A stretch of DNA of 54,415 nt from CAZTPC01 sp964615565 (GTDB taxonomy: Bacteria; Patescibacteriota; Saccharimonadia; Saccharimonadales; AWTP1-31). Of this stretch, positions 1 to 6,796 are shown in pieces. The stretch lies in the NCBI GenBank assembly GCA_964615565.1, contig CAZTPC010000007.1, positions 1 to 54,415 of the forward strand. Reading direction: 5' to 3'. Both the position numbers and the translations under genes were made by a program. Below the pieces are notes generated by a model that was given only the letters and a program-made list of their open reading frames with translations, did no database searches and was not told the DNA's origin. Each line of letters opens with the position of its first letter. Position 1 is the stretch's first letter.

Positions 1-4
1 ATAT

Positions 5-79
5 TCCCGGGTAGCTCAATGGTGGAGCAAGAAGCTGTTAACTTCGAGGTTGCCGGTTCGAGTCCGGCCCCGGGAGCCA
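5..79 (+). tRNA. tRNA-Asn (GTT)
   Basis: Cloverleaf read by eye. The acceptor TCCCGGG (5-11) pairs with CCCGGGA (69-75), followed by discriminator G and an encoded CCA (77-79). The D stem is GCTC/GAGC, the anticodon loop is CTGTTAA with anticodon GTT, and the T stem GCCGG/CCGGC encloses TTCGAGT. The outermost anticodon-stem pair is a mismatch (A/G), the only irregularity. A terminator follows directly. Confidence 0.95.
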
Positions 80-87
80 AATAAATA

Positions 88-117
88 GTCCTAGCCGCAG
101 GTTAGGGCTTTTTATTT
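88..117 (+). terminator. Rho-independent terminator after tRNA-Asn
   Basis: CCTAGCC (90-96), loop GCA and GGTTAGG (100-106) form a hairpin with one G-T pair, extended by the outer pairs T89-G107 and G88-C108. A T-rich tract (109-117) follows. It begins 9 nt after the tRNA CCA and should end the tRNA transcript. Confidence 0.85.
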
Positions 118-137
118 GGCTTTTGGTGCTTGGCTCC

Positions 138-182
138 AACTAGACAACCCTATCCAGCTAGCTGGTGGTAGGTTGTCTAGTT
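138..182. repeat. Long inverted repeat (hairpin) upstream of the rhodanese gene
   Basis: AACTAGACAACC (138-149) is perfectly repeated in inverse at 171-182. Inside the loop lies a second palindrome, CCAGCTAGCTGG (154-165). No T-run follows, so it is not a standard terminator. A smaller hairpin, TTGGTG/CACCAA (214-219/224-229), lies downstream. The stretch 118-302 holds no convincing gene. Confidence 0.75.
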
Positions 183-302
183 CGGTCGTTAGTCACAGCC
201 GCAAGCTCGCATATTGGTGTTTGCACCAAGAACAAGTGCAGTCGTAAGACTATCTGGGCCAAGAAGCATTCATGCTGCTGTATTTTTGATATACTTATGC
301 CG

Positions 303-572
303 ATGAATTCTAAACGAGTAATAATTGATGTCCGCGAGCCATTCGAATATGAGTCAGGCCATGTCAAGGGTGCTTTGAATATTCCACCTCACGATTTACT
401 TTCTGGTACAAAGCTACTCGATAAATTAGAGAGAGACGTTGAGCTGATTGTGTATTGTCGTACTGGCAGTCGCTCAAATGCTTCAATTCAAATACTTCGA
501 CAAATGGGCTTCACGAATATCACAAATGGCATTAATGCAGGACATGTTGAGAAGCACTATTTTAATCAGTAG
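303..572 (+). CDS. Single-domain rhodanese-like protein
   Basis: 89-residue stand-alone rhodanese domain. It opens with the family pattern IIDVREPFEYESGHVKGALNIP and has the active-site loop VYCRTGSRS, in which Cys would carry the persulfide in sulfur transfer. A longer frame starts at 165, but ATG 303 was chosen: a TATACT -10 box (290-295) ends 7 nt before it, giving a leaderless mRNA, and the domain starts right there. ATG 297 is too close to the -10. The exact sulfur donor and acceptor cannot be told. Cytoplasmic, no signal peptide. Confidence 0.85.
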   Translation: MNSKRVIIDVREPFEYESGHVKGALNIPPHDLLSGTKLLDKLERDVELIVYCRTGSRSNASIQILRQMGFTNITNGINAGHVEKHYFNQ

Positions 573-648
573 TCCGTGATCTGTGTGTGGAGTCAATTTA
601 AACAAGTCATCTGCAAAGATGGCTCTTTTATTTGGTATATTAAGGCAT

Positions 649-1065
649 ATGAGCTATTGGATTAATGTAGTTAGCCGAGACCATGTTCAGCGAGGAGTGG
701 AAGGTGGCTTCACTCAAGCAAATCATGGTAAGCCGTGGGCTCTGAAAAAAATGGAGAGGGGGGATTGGATAATTTTTTATTCTCCAAAAACGAACTTTGA
801 GGGTGGCAAGCCGCTACAGGCTTTTACCGCAGTGTGTCAGGTCATAGATAATGAGCCTTATCAGGCAGTAGTAACTCCATCGTTTAGCCCTTGGCGAAGG
901 GATGTCCATTTTGAAAATGCCATCGAAGCGCCAATCAAACCATTGATCGACGAACTTAATTTTATTGAAAACAAAGTTCAGTGGGGATACAAATTTCGAT
1001 TCGGTGTCATTCAAATTGACGAGCATGACTTTTTGAAGATCAAACAGGCGATGGGACTAACTTAG
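649..1065 (+). CDS. EVE domain protein (UPF0310 type)
   Basis: 138 residues opening with the typical EVE N-terminus YWINVVSRDHVQRGVEGGF, followed by KPWALKKMERGDWIIFYSPK. EVE domains are PUA-like folds that bind modified bases in DNA or RNA; the ligand here is unknown. The frame is open from 583, but ATG 649 fits the family start and lies 7 nt after a TATATT -10 box (636-641), which argues for a leaderless transcript. It is singly transcribed, 76 nt after the rhodanese gene. Confidence 0.85.
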   Translation: MSYWINVVSRDHVQRGVEGGFTQANHGKPWALKKMERGDWIIFYSPKTNFEGGKPLQAFTAVCQVIDNEPYQAVVTPSFSPWRRDVHFENAIEAPIKPLIDELNFIENKVQWGYKFRFGVIQIDEHDFLKIKQAMGLT

Positions 1066-1084
1066 TGCAGTCTAAATAATATTT

Positions 1085-1573
1085 ATGAAAATACTTGTTA
1101 CTGGGAATGCCGGCTCAGGCAAATCTACCGTCAGCAAGATACTGGAGGATAAACTTACTACCCCTAGATATAATCTTGATCCAATAACTTGGGATGCAGG
1201 CTGGAAGAAAGCGCCTCGCGATGTACGCAACAAAAAGATTGATCAAATTGTTAGCAAGTCAGAGTGGATCATCGATGGCGTATCACCACAAAGTCTTGAG
1301 TCGTCCGACAAGATTGTCTTCCTCGATTATCCTCGCCGTGTCTGTTATTGGCGAGCAGGCAAGAGGAGTTTACGATACCTTTTCAAGACCCGACCCGAAC
1401 TTCCAAAAGGCAGTCCGGAGATTCTCATCGTCCGAAGACTTGCGCTAATTATCTGGCGCTTCCCAAAATTGGTAGTCCCCAACATTCTCGCCCAGAAAGA
1501 AAAGCGCACCCCAAACGAGTTCATACACATTCACAATAATGCAGAACTTAAAGATTTCCTAGACAGTCTCTAA
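1085..1573 (+). CDS. Adenylate-kinase-like P-loop NTPase (FlaR/topology-modulation type)
   Basis: 162 residues with a Walker A at the N-terminus (VTGNAGSGKSTVSKIL) and the layout of the small kinases annotated as 'DNA topology modulation protein': a WDAGWKKAPR segment after the P-loop, VFLDYPRRVCYWRAGKR in the middle, and an Arg/Lys-rich lid region. It probably phosphorylates a nucleotide or other small molecule; the old topology name is not evidence of function. The upstream AT-rich stretch (1073-1084) contains weak -10 candidates only. Confidence 0.75.
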   Translation: MKILVTGNAGSGKSTVSKILEDKLTTPRYNLDPITWDAGWKKAPRDVRNKKIDQIVSKSEWIIDGVSPQSLESSDKIVFLDYPRRVCYWRAGKRSLRYLFKTRPELPKGSPEILIVRRLALIIWRFPKLVVPNILAQKEKRTPNEFIHIHNNAELKDFLDSL

Positions 1574-1653
1574 CTTCTATGTCGTCATATTGGTAGTGAC
1601 TTTGGTTGTTCGGGTACACAATAATACTGTGTAACTTTTGTTATGATAAGATC

Positions 1654-2349
1654 ATGAAATTGCTTCTTACATCAAACGGTTTATCAAATTCATCCATAGC
1701 CAACGCTCTCGAAGAGATGGTTGGCAAACCACGCAAAGAGATCAAAGTTGCTTTCGTTCCAAATGCCGGCTTCCCGGTCGATGACTTTAAAAATGAATCG
1801 AGAGATTGGCTCGTAAACGATCTGTATCGCATAAAAGAATTCTGTGGCTTTATCGATATCGTCAGTCTGGCCGATCTAACTAAAGAACAGATCTTAGAGC
1901 GTCTTGAATATGCAGATGTTATCTTCGTGGGTGGCGGTAATGCTTTCTATCTCAGCTACATGTTAGAGAAACATGATATATTTGATGAACTTCCAAAACT
2001 TCTTGGAACTCGAATTTACGCCGGCATCAGCGCAGGTAGCATGATTGCTACGCAAAGTCTACGAACAACTTCTGGGGCCATAAAGAACACCAGTAAGTTC
2101 CATGATGAAGAATACGAGGCATTGGGCCCGAACGAACACACAGCTGGCCGCACATTAAAGTTAGTTGATTTTGTTATTCGTCCGCATTTTAATAAAACGA
2201 AGTTCCCAAATATCCAAGGTGATTTCTTAGAAGAGATTGCTAAGGATGTAGACGTCCCACTGTACGCCATCGATGATGATACCGCAATCAAAGTGGTAGA
2301 TGGCGCAATAGAGGTAATAAGCGAAGGTGAGTGGAAGATCTATAAGTAA
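1654..2349 (+). CDS. Peptidase E-like protein (S51 / class I GATase-like fold)
   Basis: 231 residues. It begins LLLTSNGLSNSSIANAL and contains IFVGGGNAFYLSYML and the nucleophile elbow AGISAGSMIA, the signature of peptidase family S51 (aspartyl dipeptidase; the elbow Ser is the nucleophile). PHFN after strand 6 fits the catalytic His region. Start ATG 1654 lies exactly 6 nt behind TATGAT (1642-1647), implying a leaderless mRNA; the frame extends upstream to 1606 without support. A second, more diverged S51-like protein lies at 35905. Confidence 0.85.
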   Translation: MKLLLTSNGLSNSSIANALEEMVGKPRKEIKVAFVPNAGFPVDDFKNESRDWLVNDLYRIKEFCGFIDIVSLADLTKEQILERLEYADVIFVGGGNAFYLSYMLEKHDIFDELPKLLGTRIYAGISAGSMIATQSLRTTSGAIKNTSKFHDEEYEALGPNEHTAGRTLKLVDFVIRPHFNKTKFPNIQGDFLEEIAKDVDVPLYAIDDDTAIKVVDGAIEVISEGEWKIYK

Positions 2350-2387
2350 TCAAAGATGTTAGACCTTGTTTTTGTTATGATGTCACT

Positions 2388-2819
2388 ATGTATTTAGTTC
2401 CTGTTGAGGTGAAAGAGTCAAGTATTGATGGCAAAGGTGTCTTTGCAAAAGATCCTATTACTCAGAACACCATCGTCTGGCAATATACTGAAGGACACGA
2501 CAGCAAGATGACCAAGGAAGATTTTAGCCAGCTAGAAGAATCCGCAAAAGTTTCACTAGTAAGGGTTGCCTATTTATCTCCGACAACCAGCATGTACGTT
2601 ATGCCTCCAGAAGGCGACCCGGCTCGTTATACAAACCACAACCCATCGAGTAATAACATTAGCGTGGTCATAGACAAGGCCATTTCTGATGAGCCATTCT
2701 TTGTAGCAAATCGAAACATCAAAGCTGGCGAAGAAATAACCAATGATTACTTGGAATTCGACGATAATTCTCGTGAAGATAGGTTTAAATGGCTAAAGCC
2801 ACTGCCTACGAACATCTAA
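2388..2819 (+). CDS. Small SET-domain protein
   Basis: 143 residues, essentially a bare SET domain: SIDGKGVFAKDPI at the N-terminus (the S-x-x-x-G-x-G-V-F-A start), YTNHNPSSNN replacing the canonical NHS-C-x-P-N cofactor/knot motif, and AGEEITNDY supplying the catalytic Tyr region. SET proteins are SAM-dependent protein lysine methyltransferases; the substrate is unknown. No pre- or post-SET zinc Cys are present, as usual in bacterial forms. The -10 box TATGAT (2376-2381) ends 6 nt before ATG, indicating a leaderless transcript. Confidence 0.85.
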   Translation: MYLVPVEVKESSIDGKGVFAKDPITQNTIVWQYTEGHDSKMTKEDFSQLEESAKVSLVRVAYLSPTTSMYVMPPEGDPARYTNHNPSSNNISVVIDKAISDEPFFVANRNIKAGEEITNDYLEFDDNSREDRFKWLKPLPTNI

Positions 2820-2853
2820 AGGCTCTGTTGCTTAATACTGTTATGCTATCTCT

Positions 2854-3369
2854 ATGAATGACTCCGAAAAGCTACATGTTAGCTGGAACAAAGTAACTGA
2901 AATGTCCATCCAGCTTGGCAAAGATATACTTCTACGCGGTGACGGCAAACATAGCTACACTAGGGTAGTAATACTAATGCGTGGCGGAACGCATATCGGG
3001 AATATTGTTTCTAGAATACTTGGTATGAAGACCGAACAAGTCTTGGCTATGGGTATATCTAAGTACGATTCTTCTCAGAATGAACGAGCCGAAGGCGCCA
3101 TGAAACTCGGACAAATACCTGATGCCAAACTCGTTAAGGGGCAACGTATCTTACTCGTAGATGACCTTGTTCGCACCGGCGACACCGCAGCTCACGCCGA
3201 GAAAATCCTCAAAGACCTTGGCGCTGAGTCTGTAGACTTTGCAGTGTTGTTTGATAAGTCTGACGATTACGATGCCAAAAGACTACCAGACTTTTACGTC
3301 CAGAAGACTAGCGCATGGGTCGAATTCGCCTGGCAAGAACTTGATGATATATACGCTCTTAGCGCTTAA
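2854..3369 (+). CDS. Phosphoribosyltransferase (type I PRT fold)
   Basis: 171 residues. The PRPP-binding loop ILLVDDLVRTGDT is diagnostic of type I phosphoribosyltransferases, and VVILMRGGTHIGN is the upstream PPi-loop region. The base specificity (hypoxanthine/xanthine/guanine type versus a regulator) cannot be assigned from sequence alone. TATGCT (2842-2847) ends exactly 6 nt before ATG, implying leaderless translation. The stop codon TAA (3367-3369) lies in the palindrome TTAA that is also the stop of the convergent csaA gene. Confidence 0.85.
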   Translation: MNDSEKLHVSWNKVTEMSIQLGKDILLRGDGKHSYTRVVILMRGGTHIGNIVSRILGMKTEQVLAMGISKYDSSQNERAEGAMKLGQIPDAKLVKGQRILLVDDLVRTGDTAAHAEKILKDLGAESVDFAVLFDKSDDYDAKRLPDFYVQKTSAWVEFAWQELDDIYALSA

Positions 3370-3701
3370 TATAAACGGCTGCCGTTTGCAGTAGCTTGTT
3401 GTGGCTGAACTAGGATTACGCCATCATTATCTTTGTCCGGTACGCCAAGTGTTAAGACCTCACTCATAAACGTACCGATTTGCTTGGGAGGGAAGTTCAC
3501 AACTGCAAGCACTTGCATGCCAAGCAGATCTTCCTTTTGGTAATACTTTGTTATCTGGGCACTAGACTGTTTTATACCAATCTCTTCGCCAAAGTCGATC
3601 TTTAGCTTATACGCCGGTTTGCGCGCTTCTGGGTAATCATTGACTTCAATAATAGTTCCAACACGAATATCCACTTTTATAAAGTCATCAAAATCTATCA
3701 T
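3366..3701 (-). CDS. csaA: CsaA-like tRNA-binding (OB-fold) protein
   Basis: 111 residues, the full length of CsaA. Family landmarks: FIKVDIRVGTIIEV, ARKPAYKLKIDFG, IKQSSAQIT, QVLAVVNFPPKQIG and a C-terminal hydrophobic strand. CsaA is a dimeric EMAP-type OB-fold protein with export-related chaperone activity in Bacillus. TACTAT (minus strand, 3708-3713) ends 6 nt before ATG, so the mRNA is probably leaderless. It converges on the phosphoribosyltransferase with a 4-bp overlap at the shared stop. Confidence 0.9.
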   Translation of the reverse strand: MIDFDDFIKVDIRVGTIIEVNDYPEARKPAYKLKIDFGEEIGIKQSSAQITKYYQKEDLLGMQVLAVVNFPPKQIGTFMSEVLTLGVPDKDNDGVILVQPQQATANGSRLY

Positions 3702-3782
3702 GGTTCGATAGTATCACACACCTAGATCAGACAATGGGTCCAGATAGTTGTTGAAATAATAGAATTATTGTATAGTTATTTG

Positions 3783-4376
3783 ATGACTGATTTTGAACGA
3801 TTAGCTGAGCAGGGGCCTGCAAAGCACGTTACTGAAATAGAGCCTATCTGGTTTGAGAACATCGTGCCTGCAACACGTGACATGCTAGATAGAATTGTCG
3901 AGGCACCACTACTCGCAGCCTGCCAGATGCTGTATGACAAGAATGTGCGCACTGTCCTTAGCAGCGCGAACGCTGGAGATGCCATGCGTGGATTTGCATG
4001 GATTACCCTAGATTGCTCGACCATGTCCGATCGCAACAGAGAAGTTGTGGATGAGCTTGGTATTGAAGTCTCTGCAATACCATTACCAGAGGGTGGCGAA
4101 TTACTTGTAGGCGGCCTGAAACTGCCCGTTGACCACACTACAACCATCCAAGAACTCTCAGACCTAGCAGTAGCTGCAGCTGGCAAGTTCGATGTTCAGC
4201 CTATGCTCTGGGCAGTCACATGCCCATTAGATGAGCTACGAGCAGAAGGCGAAGAAGGTATGCCCGATACGGAACTAGCGGCACGAGCAGTAGCAGCTGG
4301 CAACTATTATGATGCCGAATCCCGAACGGTCTACATTAACGAAGAACACTTTCGAAAAGCTAACCCCGGCAAATAG
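3783..4376 (+). CDS. Conserved-looking protein of unknown function
   Basis: 197 residues, acidic, cytoplasmic, without TM segments or a motif I can assign. It contains a run IPLPEGGELLVGGLKLP and an Ala-rich C-terminal third. The frame opens at 3768, but TATAGT (3771-3776) lies inside that extension and ends exactly 6 nt before ATG 3783, so 3783 is the likely start of a leaderless mRNA. Codon use resembles the neighbours. I do not recognise the family. Confidence 0.7.
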   Translation: MTDFERLAEQGPAKHVTEIEPIWFENIVPATRDMLDRIVEAPLLAACQMLYDKNVRTVLSSANAGDAMRGFAWITLDCSTMSDRNREVVDELGIEVSAIPLPEGGELLVGGLKLPVDHTTTIQELSDLAVAAAGKFDVQPMLWAVTCPLDELRAEGEEGMPDTELAARAVAAGNYYDAESRTVYINEEHFRKANPGK

Positions 4377-4380
4377 CTTG

Positions 4381-4409
4381 TTGCAATGGTAGTGTACCTA
4401 TGGTACAGT
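4381..4409 (+). promoter_or_regulatory. Promoter of the membrane protein/PadR operon
   Basis: TTGCAA (4381-4386), a 17-bp spacer and TACAGT (4404-4409) preceded by TGG (extended -10). The predicted start near 4416 gives a ~20-nt leader containing Shine-Dalgarno AAGGA (4424-4428), 7 nt before ATG 4436. This is one of the few clearly leadered promoters in the window. Confidence 0.75.
4393..4407. promoter_or_regulatory. Putative operator, TGTACC-TAT-GGTACA
   Basis: Perfect 6-bp inverted repeat around a 3-bp centre. It overlaps the extended -10 of the promoter, so a bound dimer would block polymerase. The operon's second gene encodes a PadR-type winged-helix repressor; PadR proteins commonly bind TGTA/TACA-type dyads and repress their own operon. 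Autoregulation is therefore inferred. Confidence 0.6.
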
Positions 4410-4435
4410 GCCATAAAGTAAACAAGGATCTAGAA

Positions 4436-4885
4436 ATGGGCAAGTCAGTCGATCAAGCTACCGCTGCAAAGAAATCACTTCTTCAACACGCAGGCATCAT
4501 GGCCACAATGGTCACAGCCTTGCAACTATTTATCTTTTCTAATGGTAGCCCTATAGATGGGTCAGCAAACCTTGGTCTAGTGGTCATCGCGCTATATTAC
4601 GTTTGGTATCACTACACATCGCGTAACCTTTTAGCTAAAGTCCGTTTTGGACGATTGGTTGCACACCTCATCGGATTCCTGATTGTTAACGTCAGTTACC
4701 ATCTTCATGCTTTTATCCTCATGATCAACAACAATCCAGCCATCCGAGGCGATAGTCACTTTCCAATCAATCCAGGCTGGTTTGGCGTACTATTTGGCAT
4801 GACAACTTTCTGGGGGATCGGATTACTTATTCATATGATCGCATCTATCGCTAACCGAGGTTTCGAAGAGTTGCCACGAGGCTAA
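4436..4885 (+). CDS. Small polytopic membrane protein, partner of a PadR regulator
   Basis: 149 residues with about four hydrophobic segments (roughly residues 18-36, 44-59, 75-97, 112-133) and a short cytoplasmic N-terminus. It resembles small '2TM-domain' type proteins but I cannot name a family. The start was set by Shine-Dalgarno AAGGA 7 nt upstream; ATG 4400 sits inside the operator and is rejected. It lies 2 nt before the PadR gene, so the two are co-translated, and the usual logic would make it the PadR-controlled effector. Confidence 0.75.
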   Translation: MGKSVDQATAAKKSLLQHAGIMATMVTALQLFIFSNGSPIDGSANLGLVVIALYYVWYHYTSRNLLAKVRFGRLVAHLIGFLIVNVSYHLHAFILMINNNPAIRGDSHFPINPGWFGVLFGMTTFWGIGLLIHMIASIANRGFEELPRG

Positions 4886-4887
4886 CC

Positions 4888-5229
4888 ATGCCAGAAATAA
4901 ATCAAGACCTCGTCGACGAACAAGTCTACTCCTGGACGGAGATGCACAAGAAAAGTGCAGTCTCCTTCTTAGTACTAGCAGCGTTGGATACCAAAAACAT
5001 GTGGTCTAAGGACATCAAAAACTGGATTCGCGAGAAGACCGGTTGGGAGATGTCAGAACGCAGTTTATACCGTGTGCTTCGCCGAATGGAAAAGCAGGGC
5101 AGTATTGAATTCACATCCGAAGCGGCTGCCCGTACAGGCGCCGAACGTAAGGTTTTTACCATAACACCCGAAGGACTGGCCATTCTTAATGCGATTCGAG
5201 CCGAGCTCATATATCTAGTCAAACCCTAG
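4888..5229 (+). CDS. PadR-like winged-helix transcriptional regulator
   Basis: 113 residues. The core AVSFLVLAALDTKNMWSKDI, RSLYRVLRRMEKQGSIE and the wing with ERKVFTITPEGLAIL match the PadR N-terminal winged helix, including the characteristic YRVLRRMEKQG recognition-helix region and the TPEG turn. The C-terminal dimerisation helix is short (PadR-s2-like). It is the second gene of the operon behind the TGTACC-TAT-GGTACA dyad. The inducer is unknown. Confidence 0.8.
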   Translation: MPEINQDLVDEQVYSWTEMHKKSAVSFLVLAALDTKNMWSKDIKNWIREKTGWEMSERSLYRVLRRMEKQGSIEFTSEAAARTGAERKVFTITPEGLAILNAIRAELIYLVKP

Positions 5230-5284
5230 GATTAACCAAGTCACTATTGAAGAACGCTTTTCTGCCGCTACATAAAGTGTCTAA

Positions 5285-5638
5285 TTAGGATTCCTTACGG
5301 AGGATTTTGTCCATTGCTTTGCCTTTGGCAAGTTCATCGATGAGCTTATCGAGGTAACGAATATTTTGCATAGTAGGTTCTGTGATATCCTCCACACGTA
5401 CGCCACAAATCTTGCCAGTGACTTGGCGACGGGCAGGGTTCATTTTTGCTTTCGCAAAGAAAGTTTCAATGTCGGTATCATCGGCTAGAATGGTGTCGAG
5501 TTGTTTAGTTGTATAGCCGGTAAGCCATGTGATAATCTGGTCGACTTCATCTTTGGTCCGGCTTTTACGCTCAGCTTTGGCAATATATAGTGGGTAAACG
5601 CTTGCAAAGCTCATCCCATAAATTCGGTGCTCGTTCAT
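5285..5638 (-). CDS. DUF2200 family protein
   Basis: 117 residues with typical DUF2200 features: an N-terminal RIYGMSFASVYPLYIAKAERK, DEVDQIITWLTGY, FFAKAKMNPARRQVTGKICGVRVE and a C-terminal LDKLIDELAKGKAMDKILR. Function is unknown; the fold is all-alpha and small. The minus-strand -10 TATTAT (5645-5650) ends exactly 6 nt before ATG, so it should be leaderless. Confidence 0.85.
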   Translation of the reverse strand: MNEHRIYGMSFASVYPLYIAKAERKSRTKDEVDQIITWLTGYTTKQLDTILADDTDIETFFAKAKMNPARRQVTGKICGVRVEDITEPTMQNIRYLDKLIDELAKGKAMDKILRKES

Positions 5639-5757
5639 TCTGGTATAATACCATTGTCAATAAGTCCAGGCGTCAAATAGCCCTGTAGCCTCTAAGGATC
5701 ACTATCTCTGGCAGACAATTTTGCAGGCTCTATTATTAACAAATAAGGAGTCGAATT

Positions 5758-5916
5758 ATGTCAAAGATGACAAAGGAAGACGAAATGCGTTGGTACGAAA
5801 TGTCCAAGAAGCATTGGCGTTCGTGGGGTTCCTGGTTCAGCTGGGGCTCGCCGGTAGGGCTAAGTATCTTCGTACTATCCCTGGCGTTTGCAGCCTGGAT
5901 CATCGCTCAAATATAA
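5758..5916 (+). CDS. 52-residue Trp-rich single-TM peptide
   Basis: This reading frame encodes 52 residues: a charged N-terminal half (MSKMTKEDEMRWYEMSKKHW), a Trp/Ser/Gly linker (RSWGSWFSWGSP) and one TM helix (about 33-51) ending in a short C-terminus. It has an unusually strong Shine-Dalgarno AAGGAG (5745-5750), 7 nt before ATG, a -10 candidate TATTAT (5731-5736), and a strong terminator 8 nt after its stop. Expression signals this complete on so short a frame argue for a real gene. A competing 91-codon frame at 5721 lacks a ribosome site. Five of its 52 residues are Trp in the first 30. Function unknown. Confidence 0.75.
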   Translation: MSKMTKEDEMRWYEMSKKHWRSWGSWFSWGSPVGLSIFVLSLAFAAWIIAQI

Positions 5917-5923
5917 GAGCAAT

Positions 5924-5959
5924 AAAAACAGGATACCAACAAAAGCGTATCCTGTTTTT
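5924..5959. terminator. Bidirectional Rho-independent terminator
   Basis: A 13-bp perfect stem, AAAAACAGGATAC (5924-5936) with GTATCCTGTTTTT (5947-5959), and a 10-nt loop. U-rich on either strand, so it can serve both the small peptide gene and the convergent DUF1801 gene. Confidence 0.9.
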
Positions 5960-5996
5960 ACTTGTCCCGGCAACCTTTTGTTACATGGGATACTAA

Positions 5997-6383
5997 TTAT
6001 AATCGATTAAGAACACCCTTGTTCTTAACAATGTTCTTGTAGTCCCACTGTATCGCCTTAGACTTTTCTAGGCATCGGGCAAGTACATCGACATCTATTT
6101 GATCTACCCTGATGTAACGGATCTCTGCAGCCTTAAAGCTTCCTTCGTTTTGCAGTGCAGGCTCGTCAAACGACTGCCCACTCCAAAAGAGTATTCGTAC
6201 TGAGTCCTTAAGCACATCGTAACCAACTGTGGGGTTATCATCTAAAAACCAAACCGGGGCTCCATGCCATAGTTTATTTGTCGCCTCGGGTAGGCTATCA
6301 CTGATGATTCCTGCCAACCTCTCGCAAATCAACCGACGATCTTCTTCCTGCTTCTTGTTGTAGTCTAAGATATCTTGATGCAT
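5997..6383 (-). CDS. DUF1801 family protein
   Basis: 128 residues with the DUF1801/YdhG-like pattern: ERLAGIISDSLPEATNKLWHGAPVWFLDDNPTVGY, then RILFWSGQSF and a terminal helix. The family has a small alpha/beta fold of unknown function. The frame extends two codons to a GTG (6387-6389), but TACTAT (6390-6395, minus) ends exactly 6 nt before ATG 6383, so ATG is preferred and the mRNA is leaderless. Confidence 0.8.
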   Translation of the reverse strand: MHQDILDYNKKQEEDRRLICERLAGIISDSLPEATNKLWHGAPVWFLDDNPTVGYDVLKDSVRILFWSGQSFDEPALQNEGSFKAAEIRYIRVDQIDVDVLARCLEKSKAIQWDYKNIVKNKGVLNRL

Positions 6384-6389
6384 ACGCAC

Positions 6390-6412
6390 ATAGTACCATG
6401 CTCTGTTATCAT
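6390..6412. promoter_or_regulatory. Back-to-back leaderless promoters (DUF1801 / MazG)
   Basis: Only 35 bp separate the two divergent start codons. The minus-strand -10 TACTAT (6390-6395) and the plus-strand -10 TATCAT (6407-6412) are 11 bp apart, each ending exactly 6 nt before its own ATG. Each -35 region must lie in or near the other gene's -10 and start, so the two polymerases probably exclude each other. Confidence 0.65.
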
Positions 6413-6418
6413 AAAAGA

Positions 6419-6796
6419 ATGAAGGATGAGTCTACGACACTAGCAGAACTAAAAGATTACGCTGATAATTTTCGTAGAGAGCGTGACTGGAATAAACACC
6501 ATACACACGCCAACCTGTCTATGTCCATTGCCATCGAAGCCGCGGAACTAATGGAGAAGTTCCAATGGGGTGACTACACTACAGATGACGCAGCTAAAGA
6601 AGTCAGAGATGAACTTGCTGATATTATTGTGTACTGTTTGTACTTAGCTAGTAGTGATGGCATTGATATCGCCGCGACTGTCGAGGCGAAACTCAAAAAA
6701 GCGGCCAAGAAATACCCAGTAGAGTTATTTAACAAGGACCGTGATGACCCCGCAGACTACTGGCGCATAAAGAAACAGCACCGTGGCAAAGCCTAA
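6419..6796 (+). CDS. MazG-like nucleotide pyrophosphohydrolase
   Basis: 125 residues, the short RS21-C6/MazG-like all-alpha NTP pyrophosphohydrolase type. The metal-binding acidic residues are in IEAAELMEKFQWG and EVRDELADIIVYCLYLA (the E-x-x-E ... E-x-x-D arrangement). It hydrolyses NTPs/dNTPs to NMP plus PPi, generally for house-cleaning of non-canonical nucleotides. TATCAT ends 6 nt before ATG, so it is leaderless. Its 3' end overlaps the next gene by 14 nt, so the two are probably co-transcribed. Confidence 0.9.
   Translation: MKDESTTLAELKDYADNFRRERDWNKHHTHANLSMSIAIEAAELMEKFQWGDYTTDDAAKEVRDELADIIVYCLYLASSDGIDIAATVEAKLKKAAKKYPVELFNKDRDDPADYWRIKKQHRGKA

Noticed and set aside
5721..5996. 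91-codon frame overlapping the small Trp-rich gene
   Set aside because: No ribosome site; it runs through the terminator, while the 52-residue frame has a strong Shine-Dalgarno and stops before it.
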